Part shown: piece by piece, positions 18,008 through 24,960 of the stretch
How positions within the stretch are numbered: the stretch's first letter is position 1
Layout: each line of letters opens with the position of its first letter
From: Parabacteroides sp. PF5-6
GTDB lineage: Bacteria > Bacteroidota > Bacteroidia > Bacteroidales > Tannerellaceae
Direction of reading: 5' to 3'
Length of the DNA: 64,000 bases
Assembly: GCF_029504695.1 (NCBI RefSeq)
Contig: NZ_JAQFIN010000017.1
Location: forward strand, 1 to 64,000
Translations under genes and position numbers: made by a program
The notes under the pieces: generated by a model
What the model saw: the letters and a program-made list of their open reading frames with translations, nothing else
Told to the model about the DNA's origin: nothing
The model's database searches: none

Positions 18008-19101
18008 ACGTAACCACCCCGCTGATGCCTCCCCTGGAAGAGCTGACGCCTTACCTGGAGGAGATATGGAAAAGCCGACACATCACCAACGAAGGAGTGT
18101 ATCATGCCGCGTTGGAAGAAGCGCTGCGCGCCTATCTGGATGTGCCGTACCTCTCGCTGTTCACCAACGGCACAACGGCGTTGGCTTGCGCTTTGAACGT
18201 ATTGGGCATCACCGGCGAGGTGATCACTACCCCGTATAGCTTTGTGGCGACCACCCACGCGTTGTGGATGAATGGCCTGCGACCGGTGTTCGCGGATATA
18301 CACCCTGCCGACCAGAACCTCGATCCGGCAAAGATCGAACAGGCGATCACACCCGAAACAAATGCGATACTGCCCGTGCATGTCTATGGTCATGCCTGCG
18401 CGACGGAAGAGATCCGGGAGATTGCCCGGCGCCACCAGCTGAAAGTGATTTACGACGCGGCGCATGCCTTCGGTGTAAAACAGGGAAGCCGCTCCCTGCT
18501 GTTGGCCGGTGATCTCTCCGTATTGAGCTTTAACGCCACCAAAGTGTATAATACCGTAGAGGGAGGCGCCATTATCAGCCATGATCTGGATACGAAGAAA
18601 CGGATCGACCGCATCCGCAGCTTTGGTTTTGAGACCGAGACGAATATACCCCATCCCGGAACAAACGGCAAACTGGACGAGATCCGCGCGGCCTACGGCT
18701 TGGTCGGGCTCCGCCATGTCGACGAAGCTATCCGCGCCCGCCAGCGGGTGGCCGCGTACTACCGCCAACACCTCGACGCCGTCGAAGGGCTGACTCTACC
18801 TGATACGAAAGAGGGATATACATCGAACTACGCCTATTTCCCGATATTTATCGATGCAGAGGCGTTCGGCATCAGTCGGGATCAATTGAATGAGAAGATG
18901 AAGAAAGAGAAGATCCTGTGCCGGCGTTACTTCTATCCGCTGATCACGGCCTTCGCGCCTTACCGGGAGATCGTTTCCGCCGATCCGGCCAACCTGCCTG
19001 TTGCCCATCGCATGGCGAACGGCGTGCTCTGTCTTCCGATCCATCATCTGTTGACGGAGAAAGACCTGGAGCGCGTCGTACATACGATCGTTTCTAAATA
19101 A
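17989..19101 (+). CDS. DegT/DnrJ/EryC1/StrS-family PLP aminotransferase
   Basis: A 370-residue protein starting MEKEQINVTTPLMPP at 17989, overlapping the glycosyltransferase end by 19 bp. Family signatures are FTNGTTALACAL (PLP-phosphate site, about 52-63), YDAAHAFGV (Asp/His contacting the cofactor, about 152-160) and SFNATKVYNTVEGGAI, in which the Lys (about 184) forms the Schiff base. Members transfer an amino group to nucleotide-linked keto-sugars. With an adjacent GT2 gene and a WbqC-family gene opposite, synthesis of an aminosugar-containing surface molecule is the simplest reading. It overlaps the convergent WbqC gene by 8 bp. Confidence 0.93.
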   Translation: MEKEQINVTTPLMPPLEELTPYLEEIWKSRHITNEGVYHAALEEALRAYLDVPYLSLFTNGTTALACALNVLGITGEVITTPYSFVATTHALWMNGLRPVFADIHPADQNLDPAKIEQAITPETNAILPVHVYGHACATEEIREIARRHQLKVIYDAAHAFGVKQGSRSLLLAGDLSVLSFNATKVYNTVEGGAIISHDLDTKKRIDRIRSFGFETETNIPHPGTNGKLDEIRAAYGLVGLRHVDEAIRARQRVAAYYRQHLDAVEGLTLPDTKEGYTSNYAYFPIFIDAEAFGISRDQLNEKMKKEKILCRRYFYPLITAFAPYREIVSADPANLPVAHRMANGVLCLPIHHLLTEKDLERVVHTIVSK

Positions 19102-19825
19102 GCGTGTAACAGTGGAGTAGTCTTTTCGTCTCCTCCACGCCGTAACGAAACAGGACATCGAGGATCGACAGCTCGGGCATCGGCACGTTGTCCGGCTCTT
19201 GCCGCATATACTTATCGGACTGAAGAAAGAACAGTTCGACCCCCTGCTCTGCGAAAATAGCTTTGGAATAAAGCTTTTGCCCACCGATGGCATTGACAAA
19301 CGTATCCGCCTTTTCCTGCCGGCAGATCCATAACGGGCGCTGGCTCTTCTTTTCCAAAGGATAGTTTTCGGTTTCCAAGCGCTCTTCGATCGCTTGATAT
19401 AAGGTATGATCCCATACGATCTCCGTAGGGATGTCCAACAGTCGGGCGATAGCGGTCAGGCTCTTGTAATTGAATGCCGACAGCCGGTCGCAGGGTTGCA
19501 TCAACAAGTCTTCTACCCAGGGGAAAAGCTGCTGGAAGAAAGGAGCTTTCCCGTAACAACTCCGCAACTGTCCGGCGACTTTCTGCTGCCAGTCTTCATG
19601 ATGACTGATAACAAGTTCATTGATCCGCCTGTTCGAGCTCTTCTTCTCGATGGGGATATACATGTAAAAGGTATGCCCATCGGGCGACATGATCCGGTTC
19701 CGGGCGATCCACCCTCCATCGATATAATGCAGATAGTCGTAAAGGATAAACTTATCCACGGCCTGCATCAGTTGGAAGTAGCCGATATACGGAAAGAAAT
19801 AGGATTGGTAGATCGCCAGTCTCAT
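19094..19825 (-). CDS. WbqC-family protein
   Basis: A 243-residue protein with the typical WbqC start (MRLAIYQSYFFPYIGYFQLM, then DKFILYD and GGWIARNRI) and family length. WbqC-like proteins sit in O-antigen, capsule and other glycan clusters, often beside DegT-type aminotransferases; their reaction is not established. Here the gene converges on the aminotransferase with an 8-bp overlap, which supports a role in the same glycan or modification pathway even though it is on the other strand. A collagen-like lipoprotein gene lies 23 bp upstream on the same strand. Confidence 0.88.
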   Translation of the reverse strand: MRLAIYQSYFFPYIGYFQLMQAVDKFILYDYLHYIDGGWIARNRIMSPDGHTFYMYIPIEKKSSNRRINELVISHHEDWQQKVAGQLRSCYGKAPFFQQLFPWVEDLLMQPCDRLSAFNYKSLTAIARLLDIPTEIVWDHTLYQAIEERLETENYPLEKKSQRPLWICRQEKADTFVNAIGGQKLYSKAIFAEQGVELFFLQSDKYMRQEPDNVPMPELSILDVLFRYGVEETKRLLHCYTLI

Positions 19826-19848
19826 GTCGTGCCGGATCAGCCTTCAGG

Positions 19849-20310
19849 TTACCACACCAGGACAATATGGAAAGTCTCCGCCTCCGGTGCGATTTGGGTG
19901 TTGAAGTCCGAATAGGTAATATAGAAACGGACCATGCCCGGCGAGTAATCAAAATCATACGTCTGCGTCCAGAGAAACTCCTGTCCATTCCCTTCCTCGC
20001 CCATGTGCAGGACAAAAGGCAAACCGTTCTTCACATCCACATCGGTCTGGATATAACCGAGCACCAGTCCCTCGTCGAAAACAAAATCACTCAACTGCGG
20101 GATCTGCTTATCGGCGTAATAATACGTATTCAACGCCCCAGGCTGACCACTCAATATCCAATCCGACTTTTTGATCACAAAAGAGGTCGTATACCATTCC
20201 GTTCCATAACCGTCCTGTCCGTCTTTACCATCTCTACCAGCAGGCCCCATCGGTCCCTCACAAGCGATTAATAGAATCGCCGCTAATACAATAAATGCAA
20301 TTTTTCTCAT
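19849..20310 (-). CDS. Lipoprotein with short collagen-like segment
   Basis: A 153-residue protein. The signal peptide ends in LLIAC (lipid-modified Cys about 17), and the next residues are five to six Gly-x-y triplets (GPMGPAGRDGKDGQDG, about 19-34). The remaining 115 residues are beta-rich with no motif I recognise. Short lipoproteins with CEGPxGPxG starts are common in Bacteroidales and are expected on the outer membrane, with function unknown. Same strand and 23 bp upstream of the WbqC gene, so the two may be cotranscribed. Confidence 0.85.
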   Translation of the reverse strand: MRKIAFIVLAAILLIACEGPMGPAGRDGKDGQDGYGTEWYTTSFVIKKSDWILSGQPGALNTYYYADKQIPQLSDFVFDEGLVLGYIQTDVDVKNGLPFVLHMGEEGNGQEFLWTQTYDFDYSPGMVRFYITYSDFNTQIAPEAETFHIVLVW

Positions 20311-20549
20311 GACTCTCTATTTTTATTCCATCAGATCCACACGGCATACCTTATCCGCATCCCGCTGAACGTACAAATATAAGCGATTAAAACAAGAACC
20401 CTTCTCAAATCCGTCTATTCTGTATGGACATAGTCCTTAGATTCAGCAGCCAAAGTAGTGATCGTTTATAATAATTTCTCTACCTTTGTAGAAGATAGGA
20501 TGCGCCTCAGCATATCTCAAGCAAGCTTGGATCTGCATTCGGCTTTCAC

Positions 20550-20557
20550 TATCTTTG
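20550..20557 (+). promoter_or_regulatory. TATCTTTG -7 box of the toxin-antitoxin operon
   Basis: TATCTTTG lies 12 bp before an ATG (20570) and 36 bp before the better ATG (20594), which follows AAAGGAGGAA. The promoter position and the strong ribosome site together support the start at 20594. Confidence 0.6.
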
Positions 20558-20593
20558 TAAAGTAACCCAATGAGTATAAAGGAGGAACGTCGA

Positions 20594-20827
20594 ATGAAAG
20601 CAGGAAAGAAGAAAGACATAACCAATGAGCTGCCCGATGAATATCAATCCATCGCCAACGAACCTCAGGCCGTCTACGAACGTATAACCCCGAATGACAC
20701 AGCAGAAAAAAGAAAAAAGGAAATACTGGAAGACATCCGCCAGGCCTTGTTGGAAGTAAAGCTGGCTCGCGAAGGGAAAATACAATTACAATCAGCACGC
20801 GACATTCTTGATGAACTACGAGATTAA
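20594..20827 (+). CDS. Putative antitoxin of type II toxin-antitoxin pair
   Basis: A 77-residue protein starting MKAGKKKDITNELPDE, with an unusually good Shine-Dalgarno sequence (AAGGAGG) for this phylum. It is strongly charged, with a helical C-terminal half (KEILEDIRQALLEVKLAREGK) ending QSARDILDELRD. No defined DNA-binding fold is obvious, but the length, charge and 17-bp overlap with a RelE/ParE-like gene are the usual antitoxin arrangement. It would neutralise the toxin and probably repress the operon; both are inferences. Confidence 0.8.
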   Translation: MKAGKKKDITNELPDEYQSIANEPQAVYERITPNDTAEKRKKEILEDIRQALLEVKLAREGKIQLQSARDILDELRD

Positions 20828-21155
20828 ATCAAGTCGACGGTTTAAGAAGGAAATTAAACGGCTGACTAAAAAGTACCGTAACATCGGCAAGGATTACGAA
20901 GCCCTTCTTGATAAACTCGAACAAAACCCAGCTATCGGCATCGACCTGGGAGGCGGTGTTCGGAAAATCCGTATGCCTATCTCCGATAAAGGCAAAGGTA
21001 AAAGCCACGGAGCACGGGTCATTACCTATACGGTAATCATCAATGAAGAAAATGGAGTCATCACCTTACTCACTATTTACGACAAAGCCGAACAAGTCAC
21101 CATCACCCCACAGGAAATCGCCCGATTATTGAAGAATATTGAACGTTTGAAGTAG
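20811..21155 (+). CDS. RelE/ParE-family toxin
   Basis: A 114-residue basic protein starting ATG 20811. It begins with YEIKSSRRFKKEIKRLTKKY, has a central LGGGVRKIRMPISDKGKGKSHGARVI and ends in a short ITLLTIYDKAEQVTITPQEI segment; this order (basic helix, R-K-x-R strand, GAR, Y-xKxE) is the RelE/ParE-type layout. Such toxins cut ribosome-bound mRNA or poison gyrase. The gene overlaps the antitoxin end by 17 bp. Its last three codons and the 60 bp after the stop recur at 60576-60653 on the other strand. Confidence 0.85.
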   Translation: MNYEIKSSRRFKKEIKRLTKKYRNIGKDYEALLDKLEQNPAIGIDLGGGVRKIRMPISDKGKGKSHGARVITYTVIINEENGVITLLTIYDKAEQVTITPQEIARLLKNIERLK

Positions 21156-21219
21156 CGAGTGTAGAATCCGTGCTTGCATGGATTATGCCGAGTCACGACA
21201 AACGACTAATTTTAATGAA
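21142..21219 (+). repeat. Toxin 3' end and downstream repeat, copy A
   Basis: These 78 bp match 60576-60653 (opposite strand) with about four to five mismatches. The match runs from the toxin's AACGTTTGAAGTAG end through a small hairpin (ATCCGTG-CTTG-CATGGAT) to TTAATGAA. Confidence 0.85.
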
Positions 21220-21231
21220 GAATAAAAACAA

Positions 21232-21747
21232 TTATTTATTCAAAACCCGCTCGGAAACGGGAGATTGGGTATCTAATGCGGTGCCGGTCAGTTCGACATA
21301 TTCGACTTTCAGGGAGTTGTTTTCTTTGGCTTTCACGTAGAGGCGGTTGAGTACGGCTTGTTTGCCGTTTATTTCCAGGGTGCAGACATATTTGCCGTGC
21401 AGCAGGCGGAGCGTCAACACACGGCCCGGATAAGCCTGCAGGGTGATCTGGCAGGTGTTCGCGTCGCGGGAAACTTGCTTGTATCCATAGGCCATTCGTT
21501 TCTGTATCGCCGACAAACCTTTCTTCTGCCCGGGCGATTCTTCCCGATTGATCCAATACACGTTCAGCGGTTCCTTTTCATCCGGTCGGCCATCAACCAG
21601 ATTGACGTCGTAACAAACCATATTCTTGTTTTTGCTTCGTTCGATATGGAAGAGCCTTTCTTTCGTGGGATAGGTATTCTCCTGAGAGAAAGCATCTGCG
21701 GATAATACCAGGCAGATCAAAAGGAATAGTAAAGATTGATATTTCAT
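21232..21747 (-). CDS. DUF4833 exported protein
   Basis: A 171-residue protein. The signal peptide (SLLFLLICLVLSADAFS) is followed by a domain with RLFHIERSKNKNMVCYDVNLVDG, PLNVYWINREE and QKRMAYGYK, the recognisable pattern of DUF4833. The domain occurs in Bacteroidetes exported proteins and has no known function. No lipobox is present, so it should be periplasmic or secreted. It stands alone between the toxin gene (convergent) and a GNAT gene. Confidence 0.85.
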   Translation of the reverse strand: MKYQSLLFLLICLVLSADAFSQENTYPTKERLFHIERSKNKNMVCYDVNLVDGRPDEKEPLNVYWINREESPGQKKGLSAIQKRMAYGYKQVSRDANTCQITLQAYPGRVLTLRLLHGKYVCTLEINGKQAVLNRLYVKAKENNSLKVEYVELTGTALDTQSPVSERVLNK

Positions 21748-21785
21748 TTTTTCAGGATTTCTTGTTTGATAAAGATACGAAAAGC

Positions 21786-22298
21786 CTATTCTTCTTTCAA
21801 TAAATCGTACCGATAAAATACTTTCCCCTCGGGAGTCGTTCCGGTTTCTGTCTTTTTCATTCCGGCTTTTTCACTGAGCGAAACCGACCCCAGATTATCC
21901 GCATACATACGGGCTACGACTTTTTCTATGCCCAACCGGTCGAAAGCATATTGGATCAAGGCCTCACTGATCTCATGCCCGAAGCCTTTGCGCCAGTAGT
22001 TCTGATCGACAATGTAGCCGAGTTCCAGGGTGGCCGGATCATCAAAAGAATCAAATAAGCCGGCTTCTCCGATAATCGTATGATCGTCTTTCTTTTCCGC
22101 CACAAAGATGCCGTAACCTTTCCGATAATCTTTATTCATCCGGTTATATTTACTTTTCAGTTCCTCCATGGTCCAGTCGAACTTCCCGCTTGAGATATAT
22201 TCCATATTTTTCCGGCAGGTATAAATGGCTAAGAGGTAGGGGAAATCTTCTTCTGAGACTTCCCGGATAATTAGTCTTGTCGTTTCGAACGTTATCAT
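21786..22298 (-). CDS. GNAT-family N-acetyltransferase (RimJ/RimL-like)
   Basis: A 170-residue protein. The N-terminus TTRLIIREVSEEDFPYL is typical of RimJ/RimL-type acetyltransferases. The acetyl-CoA-binding motif A is LGYIVDQNYWRKGFGHEISEAL (about 93-114, R/Q-x-x-G-x-G/A variant), followed by VARMYADNLGSVSLSEKAGM, the motif B segment with the conserved Asn. Cytoplasmic; it transfers acetyl groups to a protein N-terminus or small amine. Substrate is not predictable. Confidence 0.9.
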   Translation of the reverse strand: MITFETTRLIIREVSEEDFPYLLAIYTCRKNMEYISSGKFDWTMEELKSKYNRMNKDYRKGYGIFVAEKKDDHTIIGEAGLFDSFDDPATLELGYIVDQNYWRKGFGHEISEALIQYAFDRLGIEKVVARMYADNLGSVSLSEKAGMKKTETGTTPEGKVFYRYDLLKEE

Positions 22299-22389
22299 GT
22301 ATGTATAATCTAGGGTTGCACACTTTTATTCTATCAGCCGACAAACTTACATAAAATATTTACCACATAAAAGTTTCGCACCCCCCTTT

Positions 22390-22652
22390 CACCTTTCACC
22401 CGGTCGCCAGACCCCTGTATTGATCAGCGTTTCGGGTGAAGGCTTGGAGAAGGACGGAGGCTTCCCGGAAAAGGCCGCCGGAGTTTCCGAAAAGGCCGCC
22501 GGAGTTTTCCAAAAGGCCGGCAGGGTTTTCCAAAAGGCCGGCAGCCTTTTTCGGGAAGCCTCCAGCTCCTGTCGTCTTTTTAAGATATTCCTTTATCCTT
22601 TCACCCGAAACGCTGATCAATACAGGGATCTGGCGACTGGTTGAAAGGTGAA
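22390..22652. repeat. 53-bp inverted repeat enclosing four 21-bp AAAAGGCCGSC units
   Basis: Arms at 22390-22442 and 22600-22652 match at about 50 of 53 positions. Nested inside is a second dyad (GGAGGCTTCCCG / CGGGAAGCCTCC) around four 21-bp units starting at 22469, 22490, 22511 and 22532 (AAAAGGCCGCCGGAGTTTCCG and variants). The same unit family is at 41568-41651 and 60497-60559. Confidence 0.85.
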
Positions 22653-22678
22653 GACCGGGGTAAAACTTTTATGTGGTA

Positions 22679-22766
22679 AAACTACCGGAAGTTTGCGCGC
22701 AAACTACTAATATTTTGTCGCCAAACTACCGGTAGTTGCTGAGCAAACTACCGGTAGTTTTTGAAG
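22679..22766. repeat. Four 22-bp units with AAACTACCGGTAGTTT palindrome
   Basis: Units start at 22679, 22701, 22723 and 22745. Units 1, 3 and 4 keep the CTACCGG core; unit 2 is diverged (AAACTACTAATATTTT). A second four-unit array with the same organisation, also with unit 2 diverged, is at 60710-60797. It abuts the 3' end of mutL. Confidence 0.88.
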
Positions 22767-22787
22767 AGGATATTTAATGTCTTATTT

Positions 22788-24632
22788 TCAGCGGAAACGT
22801 TTGCCCAGTTCATCCTCGGTAAGGATCGTAAGGATCGTTTTGCCATCCGGGGTCAGATGGGAGTCGGTCGCGGAGAAGAGCGAAGCGATCAGATGGTCGC
22901 GCTCTTCCGGGGAAAGTGATTTCCCGACAGGGATAGCGGCGGCTTTGGCCAGGGATAACGAAAGGGCATGCGCGATCTCTTCGACTACTTCGCAACCCGT
23001 ATCGATACTGCGGGTCACCATCTCTTTCAACAGATTCACCGGGTTCAGGCCCTCGATGCCCGGCGGCACGCCGTTGACCGCATAACTTCCTTGTCCCAAA
23101 TCGCTCAAATCAAAACCGATATAATGCAAATCGTCCAGAAGGACAGGAACGACACTGGCTTCGGCCGGCGTAAACTCCACGATCTCGGGGAAAAGCAACT
23201 GCTGGGAGACACCCTGCCGCTGACGGGTCCGTTCCATATACTGATCGTAGAGGACCCGGACATGCGCCCGATGCTGATCGATAATGACCAGGCCTGACTT
23301 CAGGGAGGTGATGATGTATTGATCTTTATACGGATAGGAAGAGACCGACTTTTCATCGAAGAACTTCTCCGGTTGTATCGTGTCCGTTATGGTTCCCAAA
23401 TCAAACAGGTCATGCTCCGGAATGGCCGGTTCCACCGGTGTTTCGCTCTCAAATCCTTTATAAAGCTGCGACCAGTCCATTTCCTGCCGTTTGTAATTGC
23501 TGCTTGCGGTCGAGCGGAAAGGGTTATAATTGCGGTCGACCTGGACGGTCGGAGGTGTAATCCTTGTTTCTTCTCTCTCGATCGGGTTGTAAACCGGGAT
23601 ATCGATGGCATCTTCGCGATTGAAATCGATGGTAGGGATGGCGCTCGACTTCGCCAGCGCTTCGCGGGTGGCCGACATCAGGATCTGCCAAATCGGTTGT
23701 TCGTTCTCAAACTTGATCTCGGTTTTCGTCGGATGGATATTCACGTCGATCGAAGCCGGATTAAGCGTGAAATAGATGAAATAAGAAGGCATCTCCCCGG
23801 TCGGAATCAATTGATCATACGCTTGCATGATCGCTTTATGGAAATAGGGATGGCGCATATAGCGGCCATTGACAAAGAAATACTGCAACGCCCCCCTTTT
23901 TCGGGCCGAATCCGGCCGGCCGACAAAGCCGGAGATCGTGGCCAGGGAACTTTGCGCTTCGATCGTCAGTAACTTCTCGTTCAAACCTTTCCCGAAGATA
24001 TGGATGATGCGCTGGCGCAAGCCGGAGATCGGCAGATTCAGAATCTCCGTATCCTGATGATAAAGCGACAGGGCTACATGCGCGTTGACAAGTGCTATAC
24101 GCTCAAACTCCTGTACGATATTGCGGAATTCGGTCTCATTGGATTTAAGGAATTTCCGGCGGGCGGGCACATTGAAAAAGAGGTTTTTGACAGAGAAAAT
24201 ACTGCCTTCGCCGCACGCATCACAGGTGGATTCTTCCACTGTGGAACCCACGATCGTCAGCCGTGCACCCAACTCACTTCCTCTCAGCCGGGTACGCAAC
24301 TCGACATGCGCCACGGCAGCAATCGAAGCCAATGCTTCCCCGCGAAAACCCATCGTGGTCAGCGAGAAAAGATCGTCCGCCGAAGAGATCTTAGAGGTCG
24401 CGTGCCGTTCGAACGCCATGCGGGCATCCGTCTCCGACATGCCTTTGCCATCATCGATCACTTGAATCAACGTGCGCCCGGCGTCTTTGATATTCACCCG
24501 GATCTGCGTCGCTCCGGCGTCCACCGCGTTCTCGACCAGTTCCTTAACAACAGAGGCCGGACGTTGAATAACCTCGCCGGCCGCTATCTGATTCGCGATA
24601 CTATCGGGTAAAAGATGTATTATATCACTCAT
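22788..24632 (-). CDS. mutL: DNA mismatch repair protein MutL
   Basis: A 614-residue protein. The GHKL ATPase has all motifs: ELVENAVDAGAT (about 31-42), DDGKGM, and ATSKISS...GFRGEALASI. The middle part carries the transducer domain, then a long linker (about 335-430) and a C-terminal dimerisation domain. The endonuclease metal motif of many non-enteric MutL proteins, DQHA-x2-E-x4-E, is DQHRAHVRVLYD here (about 450), and the CPHGRP motif position reads TPDGKT, so nicking activity by that site is doubtful. It is the last gene of the operon and overlaps the small membrane protein gene by 4 bp (ATGA). Confidence 0.95.
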   Translation of the reverse strand: MSDIIHLLPDSIANQIAAGEVIQRPASVVKELVENAVDAGATQIRVNIKDAGRTLIQVIDDGKGMSETDARMAFERHATSKISSADDLFSLTTMGFRGEALASIAAVAHVELRTRLRGSELGARLTIVGSTVEESTCDACGEGSIFSVKNLFFNVPARRKFLKSNETEFRNIVQEFERIALVNAHVALSLYHQDTEILNLPISGLRQRIIHIFGKGLNEKLLTIEAQSSLATISGFVGRPDSARKRGALQYFFVNGRYMRHPYFHKAIMQAYDQLIPTGEMPSYFIYFTLNPASIDVNIHPTKTEIKFENEQPIWQILMSATREALAKSSAIPTIDFNREDAIDIPVYNPIEREETRITPPTVQVDRNYNPFRSTASSNYKRQEMDWSQLYKGFESETPVEPAIPEHDLFDLGTITDTIQPEKFFDEKSVSSYPYKDQYIITSLKSGLVIIDQHRAHVRVLYDQYMERTRQRQGVSQQLLFPEIVEFTPAEASVVPVLLDDLHYIGFDLSDLGQGSYAVNGVPPGIEGLNPVNLLKEMVTRSIDTGCEVVEEIAHALSLSLAKAAAIPVGKSLSPEERDHLIASLFSATDSHLTPDGKTILTILTEDELGKRFR

Positions 24633-24937
24633 TTAAAGAAGAACAAAATCCAAAAAATAAAAGCCAATACGACCAACCACAGAGCCAGCTTGAAATTCTT
24701 ATATTTACGGGAACGAGCATCCTCTCCCCGGTTGTAGCTGCGCTTGAGGTGAGAAGTGCCTTCCACAAATTTACCTTTGATCTGCGGTTTATAATCTTCC
24801 AACGACTCTTCCATGCCTAACTCCCGACGGATACGGCGCTCCCGCTCTTCCATATCTTCTCTGCGCGGGTCCCAGTAGATGGGCTTGTGATCGAATTGGC
24901 GTGGCTTACGCATTTTATAAAAGGAGAAAATTGACAT
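24629..24937 (-). CDS. Conserved small membrane-anchored protein
   Basis: A 102-residue protein. The first 75 residues are highly charged (RREDMEERERRIRRELG, then a basic KGKFVEGTSHLKRSYNRGED), and one hydrophobic helix (about 82-100, ALWLVVLAFIFWILFFF) closes the protein, so it is a tail-anchored-like membrane protein with its bulk in the cytoplasm. A start nine codons later (MRKPRQ) is also possible. It overlaps mutL by 4 bp and follows the OstA-like gene. Function unknown; its place in an outer-membrane biogenesis operon is the only clue. Confidence 0.8.
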   Translation of the reverse strand: MSIFSFYKMRKPRQFDHKPIYWDPRREDMEERERRIRRELGMEESLEDYKPQIKGKFVEGTSHLKRSYNRGEDARSRKYKNFKLALWLVVLAFIFWILFFFK

Positions 24938-24960
24938 AATTCAACGTTTTATTTACACTG

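Larger units (their letters stand above)
22299..22787. other. Repeat-filled intergenic region
   Basis: There is no gene in these 490 bp. They hold a 53-bp inverted repeat enclosing a 4 x 21-bp array, then a 4 x 22-bp palindrome array. Open frames on both strands here only reflect the repeats. Confidence 0.7.

Noticed and set aside
17869-18771. 300-codon minus-strand frame opposite the aminotransferase
   Set aside because: Shadow of the DegT-type gene; no conserved motif.
22396-22651. Frames on both strands beginning MISVSGE
   Set aside because: They mirror each other because of the 53-bp inverted repeat and translate the tandem DNA units; no independent support for coding.
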